Of a stretch of DNA of 11,375 bases, positions 1 through 7,125 are shown piece by piece. The notes below the pieces were generated by a model. The model was given only the letters and a program-made list of their open reading frames with translations, was not told the DNA's origin and made no database searches. Every line of letters starts with the position of its first letter. The stretch's first letter is position 1. The DNA is from an uncultured Clostridia bacterium (GTDB taxonomy: Bacteria > Bacillota > Clostridia > Peptostreptococcales > Anaerovoracaceae), in contig CAKQOW010000065.1 in NCBI GenBank assembly GCA_934256595.1, positions 1 through 11,375 of the forward strand, written 5' to 3'. The translations under genes were made by a program, and so were the position numbers.

Positions 1-2575
1 GAACTCCCTCTACCAATGTGTAGATACCATTGTCATCAATATATACGCATACTAATTCCTTAGCTGCAAGCTCCTTATCAAGGTCAATTGTAACTTTGAC
101 ATTACCGCCCTTGAAGTCTTTAACAGCTCCGTTTGAGGTTACAAGCTTAAGGTCTACATGGCAGATGTTTTCATCTTTCTTAACTGTTTCAACTACCAGT
201 GTTACAGTACCGGTTGTTCCAGCCTGCTCTGCTACTGCTGCAAGGGCAGCCTTGTCTAAATCAACCTGACCGTTGTCAGTTTTAATAACCAGATTGGCAT
301 CTGTTTTTTCAGCCAGTTCCTTAACTGTCTTTTCAGGTATAGCTACTTCTGATGAAGCTACAGTATTGTTACCTGTTGCATCAACTATTACTTCTGTTGA
401 TTTGTTTTCTACTGCCTTGTCAACAATCTTATCTGCAGTAGTATTGTCTACTGTAGTGGTTGACTTGTTATCGGAAACAGCCGGGGTAAGGTCAGCAGTT
501 GTGCTCTTATCTGTAGTGTTGTTAGTTACGTTGTCTGTAGTCGGAGGAACAACTGCTCCGCCACCAGTATATTCGCTTTCTTCTACAACATTAACCTTAA
601 CAGTATTCACACCTGTTACAGTAGTCGGAATTTCACCATTATCTGCTAAAGTTCCAAACGCATAGCTTATTGTTCTGTTCTTTACAGATGCAGCATCCAT
701 ATAAAAGCTTACATAGTCCTTGCCATCTGCAGCAGTCCATTTTTCTCCACCTTCTCCATTCAGCGGAGCTTCGTTCCAGTTACCATCATCATACTTATAG
801 ATTAGGTGTGTATCTGCTTCTTTACAGTCTGCAGGAACAGCAATTCCTACCCACTTGCCTACAGTTCCAATTCCGTTTGTATGAGCTTTTAAGCCTTTAA
901 CAGTAATTGTTGCTGTTCCATTAGCATAATCTACTTTATATTTGCTGTATAAAGCGTTATCTGCAATAGGATTATCTTTAGCATTATCATGTAATGGAGC
1001 CGCTTTAACCTCTGTCGGAGTAGCATTTACAGCGATATTAACTGTATTAGTACCTCCTACATTGTCAAATTTATAGCTTATTGAAGTTATATTCTTTGTC
1101 GCATAATTCCAGTACAGAGTTTCATAATTCACTCCGTTATCATCTCTCCAGTCAATGTTATTACCATCACAATTATCTTCACCGATAGAAGTTCCGTTAA
1201 CTGTCCAGTTTATTTTTGTTGCGCCTGCTGGTACAGGTACAGCAATACCTATCCATTTGCCTATTACTGCAGGATTTGCTCCGTTTTTATGGAACTGCGG
1301 TCTAACATTAATAGTTACAGCGTTACCTTTATAGTCAAGTCTATATCCTTCTTCTAAATCTTTCTTAAGAATATTGTTGCCTCTATCTTCTAATGGTGCG
1401 ATTTTAATACCTGCTCTATCTGCATCAAACGGTTCTACTGTATACTTCTCTGGTTCAGCATAAACAATATGGTTATCAGCTATATATGCTTTAGGATCTG
1501 ATGAGAATGTACCGCCAGTGATTTTTAATTTATTATTAGTACTATATATTTTACCACTAAAGTTTCCATTATTTACTTTAACATTTACATCCTTCGCAAT
1601 ATTCTCCTCTGCTTCATCTTTAACAGTATCTATCTCATACAGTGCATAGCCATTTGTTCCTGTCGAAGAAACAGTGCCACCATTTATTACCACCTCAATA
1701 GGTAAATTAGTAGTATGTTGAGATACTGCAACTGTTGCCCCAGTGACTGTAGAACCATTTCCATTAGGGATTGGATCACTAAAATCACCAGTCGAAACAA
1801 GTGTTGCCCCATCTGCAATAGTTAATTTTCCTGCTCTAATTTCAATTGCAAAATATTTTCCTTCTAATTTACCTTCTACTATATATTCAGCATATCCTGC
1901 AGCATAAATAGCAGCGCCTTCTGGCCCTTCAATTTTTCCAGTTCCAGATACAATCACTTTTGGAATATTGCCTGTTGTCTGTTTAATAGAACCATTTACT
2001 GTAAAACCATATGTAGACTTTATAATTCCCTTAATAACGAATTTTGCACCATAAGCTTTATCTGTATTTGGTGCACTTACTATAGCAGCACCATAGCTTC
2101 CAACATTCTCGATAGTTACCTCTGGTCCAACAGTAACTACAGAATAATCAGCCTTATCCTCGGCGCTACCTACCATATAAATAGTGGATTTATATTCACT
2201 TTTGTAGCTGGATTTAACATTCCCTTTGCCTGTTAATTCCAACTGTCCATTTTCTACTTTAAAATAGTTATCCGCTTTAAATTCAATATTTTTATTATTC
2301 AAATCTAAAGTAATTTTCTTACCGTTTCCTATATTAATTGTATCTAGCTCCGAAACACTATTAGTCATTACAATTCTAGTGATTTCTCCACTTTCTTCCG
2401 CTGCTTTAACAGCTTTTGCCAGTGTTTCATATTTCTGTTCGCCTATCTGCGCTACATAATTTTTATCTGTAGAAGTAGTATCCCCTTCAGACGTTTCATC
2501 ACCTGCAAATACCCCCATTGGCATCATTGCTACTATCATAGCCATACTTATGACTATTGCCAATAACTTCTTCAT
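1..2575 (-). CDS. Large secreted repeat-containing surface protein, C-terminus outside the window (probably S-layer/cell-wall anchored)
   Basis: I read 858 codons with no stop from ATG at 2575 to the left edge. The start is set by AAGGAGG 8 nt upstream and by a signal peptide (MKK, hydrophobic core, cleavage probably after VFA at residue 24). Residues ~75-340 are rich in short Gly/Asn/Val turns (TGKGNV, SGTGKI, INGGTV), as in right-handed beta-helix proteins. Two related modules follow (~393-520 and ~526-660), sharing APL-D, a YxxDY start, GKW(I/V)GIAVP and a late SYxF. Next come a Thr/Asn/Asp-rich linker (~669-730) and a domain with VTLVVETVKK and FKGGNVKVTIDL, like those preceding SLH repeats in clostridial proteins. 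Anchoring is therefore inferred, since the C-terminus is not visible. The leader carries a c-di-GMP riboswitch, so an adhesin, matrix or S-layer-associated role is likely. It is visibly more A/T-rich than the operon beside it. The ligand or partner is unknown. Confidence 0.85.
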   Translation of the reverse strand, partial: MKKLLAIVISMAMIVAMMPMGVFAGDETSEGDTTSTDKNYVAQIGEQKYETLAKAVKAAEESGEITRIVMTNSVSELDTINIGNGKKITLDLNNKNIEFKADNYFKVENGQLELTGKGNVKSSYKSEYKSTIYMVGSAEDKADYSVVTVGPEVTIENVGSYGAAIVSAPNTDKAYGAKFVIKGIIKSTYGFTVNGSIKQTTGNIPKVIVSGTGKIEGPEGAAIYAAGYAEYIVEGKLEGKYFAIEIRAGKLTIADGATLVSTGDFSDPIPNGNGSTVTGATVAVSQHTTNLPIEVVINGGTVSSTGTNGYALYEIDTVKDEAEENIAKDVNVKVNNGNFSGKIYSTNNKLKITGGTFSSDPKAYIADNHIVYAEPEKYTVEPFDADRAGIKIAPLEDRGNNILKKDLEEGYRLDYKGNAVTINVRPQFHKNGANPAVIGKWIGIAVPVPAGATKINWTVNGTSIGEDNCDGNNIDWRDDNGVNYETLYWNYATKNITSISYKFDNVGGTNTVNIAVNATPTEVKAAPLHDNAKDNPIADNALYSKYKVDYANGTATITVKGLKAHTNGIGTVGKWVGIAVPADCKEADTHLIYKYDDGNWNEAPLNGEGGEKWTAADGKDYVSFYMDAASVKNRTISYAFGTLADNGEIPTTVTGVNTVKVNVVEESEYTGGGAVVPPTTDNVTNNTTDKSTTADLTPAVSDNKSTTTVDNTTADKIVDKAVENKSTEVIVDATGNNTVASSEVAIPEKTVKELAEKTDANLVIKTDNGQVDLDKAALAAVAEQAGTTGTVTLVVETVKKDENICHVDLKLVTSNGAVKDFKGGNVKVTIDLDKELAAKELVCVYIDDNGIYTLVEGV
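790..1000 (-). repeat. Second of two related internal protein modules (partial extent; residues ~526-660)
   Basis: This is the copy closer to the C-terminus of the surface protein. It shares the YxxDY, TITV, GKWVGIAVP and ISYAFG landmarks with the module encoded at about 1180-1399, and both carry Trp/Tyr-rich middles. The marked span covers its best conserved first half. The Thr/Asn-rich linker follows directly. Confidence 0.6.
1180..1399 (-). repeat. First of two related internal protein modules (partial extent; residues ~393-520)
   Basis: The encoded module contains APLEDRGNN, YRLDY, TINV, GKWIGIAVP and later ISYKFDN. The second copy has APLHDNAKDN, YKVDY, TITV, GKWVGIAVP and ISYAFG in the same order. 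The copies are diverged at the DNA level, so this is an old domain duplication rather than a recent tandem repeat. The marked span covers its best conserved first half. No known domain name was recognised. Confidence 0.6.
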
Positions 2576-2582
2576 TTGTTTA

Positions 2583-2589
2583 CCCTCCT
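2583..2589 (-). promoter_or_regulatory. Strong ribosome binding site of the surface protein gene
   Basis: AAGGAGG lies 8 nt before the ATG at 2575 and fixes the start. It is downstream of the riboswitch terminator, so it is only transcribed on read-through. Confidence 0.85.
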
Positions 2590-2625
2590 TAAATAAGTTA
2601 TTTGTTGCTCAAGGGCTGCTTCTGC

Positions 2626-2655
2626 CATAATAAAAGGACAAGCTTTAGCCTGTCC
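2626..2655 (-). terminator. Intrinsic terminator in the riboswitch expression platform
   Basis: Read on the minus strand: GGACAGGC, loop TAAA, GCTTGTCC (8 bp with one G-U pair), then TTTTATTAT. It sits between the c-di-GMP aptamer and the surface-protein RBS, so it is a regulated attenuator rather than a gene-end terminator. CAGGC in its 5' arm can pair with GCCTG inside the aptamer, and GACAG can pair with CTGTC there. Either could serve as an antiterminator when ligand is absent, which would make this an OFF switch. That direction is inference only. Confidence 0.85.
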
Positions 2656-2679
2656 CGCTGTCGTTATATATTCCTCACT

Positions 2680-2770
2680 CCTATGTAACTGGCAGCCATA
2701 CTCAATCGAGCTTCAGGCCCTGTAGCTTTGCGTCCCTGTCTTTCGACAGATTTGCCCTCTTTAGTTTTAC
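2680..2770 (-). ncRNA. c-di-GMP-I (GEMM) riboswitch aptamer
   Basis: On the minus strand the RNA reads GAGGGCAAA, then a hairpin CUGUC-GAAA-GACAG, then GGGACGCAAAGC, GGGCCUGAAGC, and UAUGGCAGCCAG. These are the conserved blocks of the GEMM-I family: GGGCAAA, GNRA tetraloop, GACGCAAAGC, CCU-AAG/UAUGG tetraloop receptor and GCAGCC. The third G of GGGCAAA, equivalent to G20 of the Vibrio Vc2 aptamer, is present. That favours c-di-GMP over the cyclic GMP-AMP variant, which has A there. A promoter lies just upstream and an intrinsic terminator 25 nt downstream. The regulated gene is the secreted surface protein, a usual target class for this riboswitch. Exact P1 boundaries were not resolved. Confidence 0.92.
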
Positions 2771-2776
2771 TCTTAA

Positions 2777-2806
2777 AGTATACCCCCCCCCTCGGTGTTT
2801 TGTCAA
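2777..2806 (-). promoter_or_regulatory. Sigma-A-type promoter with a G9 tract in its spacer, driving the riboswitch and surface protein
   Basis: On the minus strand, TTGACA (2806-2801) and TATACT (2782-2777) are separated by 18 nt. Nine of those 18 are an uninterrupted run of G (plus-strand C at 2783-2791) touching the -10 box. Transcription would start near 2770, just before the aptamer. The -35 is perfect and the -10 matches 5 of 6. The homopolymer makes spacer length prone to slippage, so promoter strength may be phase variable. Confidence 0.85.
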
Positions 2807-2807
2807 T

Positions 2808-2839
2808 AAAAAAAGAACCCTGTCGGTTATAGAGTTCTT
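2808..2839 (-). terminator. Terminator of the radC-mre-PBP2-minD-sseB operon
   Basis: On the minus strand, AAGAACTC pairs with GGGTTCTT (8 bp, one T-G wobble) around an 11-nt loop, followed by a run of T ending at 2808. It lies 38 nt past the sseB-like stop codon. Its U-tract ends 1 nt from the -35 box of the next promoter, so the operon end and the surface-protein promoter are back to back. Confidence 0.85.
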
Positions 2840-2877
2840 CTTTAGCTTAATCACCTGGTTAATGTACCTTATTTCTG

Positions 2878-3597
2878 TTATTTCTGATATATCAGCTCTG
2901 CCACTCCCGGTATATCTCCGGTATACGGTGTCACGTCTATTTTGAGACCGTTTTCTCCGTTTGGAAGCACCGCAAGTATTCTCTCAAACAGGCTGTCAGG
3001 CTCTTCACCACTGAATTCCACCATAAGCAGGTAGCTTTCCCTGCCGTTGTTGTTAAGGCCTGTAATATATACTCTGCTGACATTTTCAAATTCGGGCATT
3101 TTTGCTTTGACCGCCGCAATTATATTGACAGGGCGTTCCTCCATCATATGGACATAGAAGTCGCCTGAAACCTGACTTGCTCTTACGGTTTTGGATTTAT
3201 CCATATCCATAAGTATGCTTATGAGGTCTTTGCTCAGTATAAATGAGCTGCTCCACGGATTTATAACTATGCCCTCAATATCCTCAGCTGCGGTAACAGT
3301 ATCAATGAGTTCCTTAACCGGCATAAAGAGCGCCGCGCCCTCGGGACCTTTTTTGTGCTCGTCCATTGAAGTAAACGCCGCAAGGTATTTGATTTTTCCG
3401 TCCATGGTAAGATGCTTAAGCTCGATGTCCTCTGCTTTAACCTCACCGTCGCCTATGTCATCGGGAATTTCTATCGGCGTAACTATCTGTCCGCCTGTGG
3501 CTATCATAGAATTTATTACTTTTAATACTTCAAGAAGCGACTCCATATCGCCCTCTTTTCGAAGCTGCTCAACTGCCTGTAAAAATTTATCTTCCAT
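2878..3597 (-). CDS. SseB-family protein (SseB N- and C-terminal domains)
   Basis: The 239-aa product resembles the enhanced serine sensitivity protein family. The N-terminal domain (~60-140) has IKYLAAFTS, LFMPVKELID and GIVINPWSSSFILSKDLI, the typical SseB_N pattern ending in NPxSxxFxLS. The C-terminal domain (~145-235) has VKAKMPEFENVSRVYITGL, ESYLLMVEFSGE and LKIDVTPY, as in SseB_C. There is no signal peptide or membrane segment, so it is presumably cytoplasmic. Its ATG overlaps the minD-like TAA by one base (TAATG). The nearest SD (AAGGAG) is 15 nt away, so translation is probably coupled to the gene before it. It is the last gene of the cell-shape operon. The molecular function of SseB proteins is poorly defined, and nothing here adds a catalytic motif. 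The family call is fairly sure, the role unknown. Confidence 0.8.
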   Translation of the reverse strand: MEDKFLQAVEQLRKEGDMESLLEVLKVINSMIATGGQIVTPIEIPDDIGDGEVKAEDIELKHLTMDGKIKYLAAFTSMDEHKKGPEGAALFMPVKELIDTVTAAEDIEGIVINPWSSSFILSKDLISILMDMDKSKTVRASQVSGDFYVHMMEERPVNIIAAVKAKMPEFENVSRVYITGLNNNGRESYLLMVEFSGEEPDSLFERILAVLPNGENGLKIDVTPYTGDIPGVAELIYQK

Positions 3598-4319
3598 TAC
3601 TGTTTTATAATTCTCCTTGCAATTTTGTTAAAGACGTCTTTCATTATATTCCTGCTGTCGCTTGCCGCAGGCGTCCCGAGACTGACCGAAAAGTCAATGT
3701 TGTCATCATAAGGTATAACTCCTACAACCTTGGAGCGTATCAGCATTCCTATCTCTCCAAATGACGGAACGCCATCTGCGTCCATCATCTGCGCCTTGAC
3801 CTTGTTTATAACGTAGTATCTTTCGTCTATGCCGGCTTCTCTGAGCTTCATATCGAGCACATCTGCGCCTCTGACGGAAGCGTAGTCCGGCGTTGCCACT
3901 ATGACCGCCCTGTCTGCCTGTGTTGCCGCAAGCATGGTGTTGCTTTCAACTCCCGTAGGCGCATCTATAATTATGTAATCGAATTTTTCCTTTAAATCCT
4001 CATACATGGCTGTAAGTCTTTCGGGGGTCACATTGCCGTCGTTGGTATGCGGCGGCGCCGCCATCAGGTACAGGCAGTCATATCTGCTGTCTTTGATCAG
4101 CGCCTGCTTCATGCGGCACATACCCATTGCTGCATCATACACATTATATACAACCTTATTGTGAAGTCCCAGATAAAGATCGAGGTTTCCCTGCCCCATA
4201 TCCATATCAATCAGAACAACCCTATACCCCTTGTCAGCAAGTACAGCTCCCATATTCACAGCAAACACTGACTTACCTGTGCCGCCCTTGCCTGATGCAA
4301 CTAAAATAATTTCTCCCAC
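3597..4319 (-). CDS. minD: MinD-like P-loop ATPase (MinD/ParA family), lacking the usual C-terminal membrane-targeting tail
   Basis: The 240-aa product has the deviant Walker A GKGGTGKS (signature Lys11, Lys16), the switch I region LIDMDMGQGNLDLYLGL (Asp38, Asp40), and the Walker B region YIIIDAPTGVE (Asp119). It also has MinD-like VINKV and GVIPYDD motifs. The start is GTG at 4319 with AAGGAG 5 nt before it; the gene begins 10 nt after the PBP2 stop codon. MinD normally dimerises on ATP, binds membrane and recruits MinC to place the septum. Here no minC or minE is adjacent, and the protein stops at the helix IARRIIKQ. That helix corresponds to the IARRI stretch preceding the membrane-targeting helix in Bacillus MinD. 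The last ~14 residues are themselves amphipathic and basic, and might substitute. A polarity, septum or elongasome-positioning role is inferred; an orphan ParA-type protein is the alternative. Confidence 0.8.
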   Translation of the reverse strand: MGEIILVASGKGGTGKSVFAVNMGAVLADKGYRVVLIDMDMGQGNLDLYLGLHNKVVYNVYDAAMGMCRMKQALIKDSRYDCLYLMAAPPHTNDGNVTPERLTAMYEDLKEKFDYIIIDAPTGVESNTMLAATQADRAVIVATPDYASVRGADVLDMKLREAGIDERYYVINKVKAQMMDADGVPSFGEIGMLIRSKVVGVIPYDDNIDFSVSLGTPAASDSRNIMKDVFNKIARRIIKQ

Positions 4320-4329
4320 TTTATCTCCT

Positions 4330-7125
4330 TTAATTCATTTCTGTTTGAGTATCAAATTTGTTATTATATTTTGTTTCAGATGAAATATCCATATAGTCGC
4401 CGATTATTTCCCTTGCTATCACACCTGCGTTAAGCGAAGTCTTACCCTGAACCAGAAGCACGCAGACTGCAATCTGAGGGTCATCTGCAGGCGCTACTGC
4501 TATCGTCCACGCAAAGTTTTCGTATTCGCCTTTCCATCTGTCCATAACCTCTGAGTTTATACTTCCGTTGCTCAGATTATATAAAGCCTGTCTTACCGCT
4601 ACATCGCGAGAGGTATATATATTAGGATATTCTTTCATTATCCTGTTCATTTCGGTTTCAACCTGCTTCCACGAGATAGTGCCTGTCATCTGGGAAAGAT
4701 GTGACTTAATATATGAAACCTCATCTGATGTGTTGATTTTACCTGCTCTTTCGGCTGTACCTGTCTTGGCTGCCACTGATATCGGGAAGTCTTTAAACAG
4801 ACTGGTCAAGCTGCCGCCTGACATTGTTGTTACATTTTTCATACCAGCCAGCAGATAATCAAAGTCGCTTTTTTTGACTCCGATGTCAGTACCTTTTTCT
4901 TTTTTCTTAACGCCCTGTCCTCCAACGCTCTTAACCACGCTGACTTTGTTTCTGACGCCCTTGTTTCCGATAGTAGCCGCATAGTTTGCAAGCTGCAGCG
5001 GAGTATATGAGTTTTCGCCCTGTCCGATTGAAATATTCAGAGCATCGCCCTCAGTCCAGCCTGCCTGATTGAAATATGAGAATTTAATAAGGTCTGCAAC
5101 TGCGCTTACCTTGCTTTCTCTGATGCCGCAGTCAGGAAGTCTGTCAAGAATGGCCTCATATGAAGGGTTCTCTTCTGTCCAGCCCGCAATCTCGTTTATA
5201 TATTCTGTCAGCACAGCTTCATTTTCAAGTACTGATTTTTTGAAATACATCTTGGATCTGGTCCACAGTATGTTTCTTACCGACGCTTCAGTGCCCTTCA
5301 TCTTTGACTCTGCCGACGGCGCAACTGTAGTTGTTTCGGTAAGCTCGATTCCCGTAGACTCTCCAAGCCCGTAAAGCTTGGCGAATTTGAGGATTTCATC
5401 TACGCCGCATTTATATCCCAGCGATCCGCCTGTATAGTAATCCTTGCCCTGCCCTATATCGAAGAAATAGTAGTTGCAGGAAACACCTATTGCCTGCGCA
5501 AGATTTACATAGCCGTGAGTAGTATGATAGTCAGTATAGATAAGACATCTGTATTTCTGATCTCCGACCTCTACATAGCCTCCGTCTTTAAGGCCCATAT
5601 TAGGATTAAGTCCGTTTGCAAGGGCTGCCGTAGCTGTTACAGGCTTAAAGGTTGAACCCGGCTGAACGGCACTTCTTGTCGCTATGTTGTATAAAGGCTG
5701 CGCTGAAAGCGGGTCTCTGGTGTTCTTTGACTGAAGCGAATTCCAGTCCTCTGAGGAAATTCCCGTAGCAAACAGGTTAGGGTCAAAGTCGGGATAGCTT
5801 GCCATTCCCAGCACATCTCCGGTACTTACATCAAGCACAACTGCAGCTCCCGATTCGCATTTTGATGATGCCTTAGGCACATAATTGCCGTATTTGCTTG
5901 TAAATGCGCCGCCGGTGCTGGTGGCTTTAATGCCCTTTTCGAGATTTGTTTCAACGGATTTCTGTATATCCTTGTCAATGGTAAGGTACACATCATCTCC
6001 CGTAACAGGGTCGGTTTCGCTTATAACCTCGACGAGATTGCCCATTACGTCTACTCTTACGGTTCTGCTTCCGTCAGTACCCTTGAGTGTCGATTCATAT
6101 TTGCTTTCGATGCCGTCCTTACCTATAAGGTCGCTTGCGTTATATCCTTTCTGCTCTACATATTCTTCTTTTTCGCTGTCTGAAATTGAGCCCATATATC
6201 CAAGTATATGAGATGCGAATGAGCCTGACGGATAAAATCTGATATACTCTGATGCTATTTCAACATTTGTATATTCCGACGGGTTTTCCTGTATTTCGAT
6301 TATGGTTTTTTCAGATACGTCCTTGGCAAGAACAGCAGGCAGATATCTGGTGTACCCAAGCTCGTCAAGAGCATCCCTTACAACCATAATGTTTCTTGCT
6401 TTTCTGTTTGAAACATCCTTGTTTATCTCAAAAGAGTCTCTTATCGTATTAAATGCTGTTTCAGCGGATACGTCCGATACAGCTATGTCTTTTTTTCCTG
6501 TTTTTTCTTCGAGTTTATCAATTATATGATATCTTTCGAGGAATGTTTTCTTTTCGTTTTCGTATGTGTATTTCATTACAGCGCCGACTGAAATAGGCGG
6601 ATAGACACCGTATGTGTTCTGCATTTCAAGCTGCGCCTCATACACATCTAAATCGTCAGAAATCCCTAAGTTCTTTCTTATCTGGTTAAACGCCTGCTCC
6701 GCCGTATAGGTTACAGGCATATTCTGGCTTTTGAGCCAGCTTTGTATTTCCCGGTCAAATTCATAATAGAAGCTGCCGTTTTTGAGTTTGATAGGAAAAT
6801 TATCCTCATATTTATCTCCGTTTTTCTTAAACAGCTTAATCAGCTTGTATGAAACCTCGTTTAATTCCTTGGATTCCATACCGGAGCTGTACATTCTCAC
6901 GTTGAAAACCTGCTTGTTGGTTGCAAGAATTTCACCGTCCCTGTCATATATATCGCCTCTTGGAGCAGAGGTCGTTATTGTCTTGGTACTCAGGCTGACT
7001 GCTTTTTCAGACCACTGTCCGTGCTGAATTACAGTAATTACAAAAAGCCTTATGGCCAATATTGCCATAAGGACCAGAAAAACTGCCATAACCTGCTTAT
7101 ACCTGGAATTTAATAGCCTCCCCAT
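4330..7125 (-). CDS. mrdA: Class B penicillin-binding protein 2 (elongation-specific peptidoglycan transpeptidase), unusually long
   Basis: A D,D-transpeptidase that cross-links peptidoglycan in the lateral-wall elongasome with RodA and MreBCD. One N-terminal membrane anchor spans ~12-33. The pedestal domain starts with APRGDIYDRDGEILA (~54-68). The catalytic motifs are all present: STFK with nucleophile Ser491 and Lys494, SCN at 549-551, and KTGT at 787-790. At 931 aa it is much longer than the ~630-720 typical of PBP2. The excess is an enlarged pedestal and two insertions in the transpeptidase domain, one between SCN and the GQG at ~700 and one of ~65 residues between KTGT and WTIAVAP at ~872. 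The ATG lies inside mreD (16-nt overlap) with only a weak SD, and an in-frame TGA just upstream excludes a longer form. Such inserts seem common in clostridial PBP2s, but that is from memory. Confidence 0.93.
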   Translation of the reverse strand: MGRLLNSRYKQVMAVFLVLMAILAIRLFVITVIQHGQWSEKAVSLSTKTITTSAPRGDIYDRDGEILATNKQVFNVRMYSSGMESKELNEVSYKLIKLFKKNGDKYEDNFPIKLKNGSFYYEFDREIQSWLKSQNMPVTYTAEQAFNQIRKNLGISDDLDVYEAQLEMQNTYGVYPPISVGAVMKYTYENEKKTFLERYHIIDKLEEKTGKKDIAVSDVSAETAFNTIRDSFEINKDVSNRKARNIMVVRDALDELGYTRYLPAVLAKDVSEKTIIEIQENPSEYTNVEIASEYIRFYPSGSFASHILGYMGSISDSEKEEYVEQKGYNASDLIGKDGIESKYESTLKGTDGSRTVRVDVMGNLVEVISETDPVTGDDVYLTIDKDIQKSVETNLEKGIKATSTGGAFTSKYGNYVPKASSKCESGAAVVLDVSTGDVLGMASYPDFDPNLFATGISSEDWNSLQSKNTRDPLSAQPLYNIATRSAVQPGSTFKPVTATAALANGLNPNMGLKDGGYVEVGDQKYRCLIYTDYHTTHGYVNLAQAIGVSCNYYFFDIGQGKDYYTGGSLGYKCGVDEILKFAKLYGLGESTGIELTETTTVAPSAESKMKGTEASVRNILWTRSKMYFKKSVLENEAVLTEYINEIAGWTEENPSYEAILDRLPDCGIRESKVSAVADLIKFSYFNQAGWTEGDALNISIGQGENSYTPLQLANYAATIGNKGVRNKVSVVKSVGGQGVKKKEKGTDIGVKKSDFDYLLAGMKNVTTMSGGSLTSLFKDFPISVAAKTGTAERAGKINTSDEVSYIKSHLSQMTGTISWKQVETEMNRIMKEYPNIYTSRDVAVRQALYNLSNGSINSEVMDRWKGEYENFAWTIAVAPADDPQIAVCVLLVQGKTSLNAGVIAREIIGDYMDISSETKYNNKFDTQTEMN

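Noticed and set aside
30..900. Three plus-strand ORFs of 76-130 codons
   Set aside because: They are Ser/Thr/Val-rich shadows antisense to the continuous 858-codon surface-protein frame; no ribosome binding sites or family resemblance.
2576..2877. Small gene or tRNA in the 300-nt gap
   Set aside because: The gap is fully accounted for by RBS, attenuator, c-di-GMP aptamer, promoter and operon terminator; no cloverleaf or supported ORF was seen.
3191..3610. 139-codon plus-strand ORF
   Set aside because: Antisense to the SseB-like gene; Ser/Met/Ile-rich shadow without an RBS.
4330..7125. Frameshift or fusion as the reason for the 931-aa PBP2
   Set aside because: The frame is continuous, catalytic motifs are in the right order, and the extra length is in insertions rather than an extra domain at either end.
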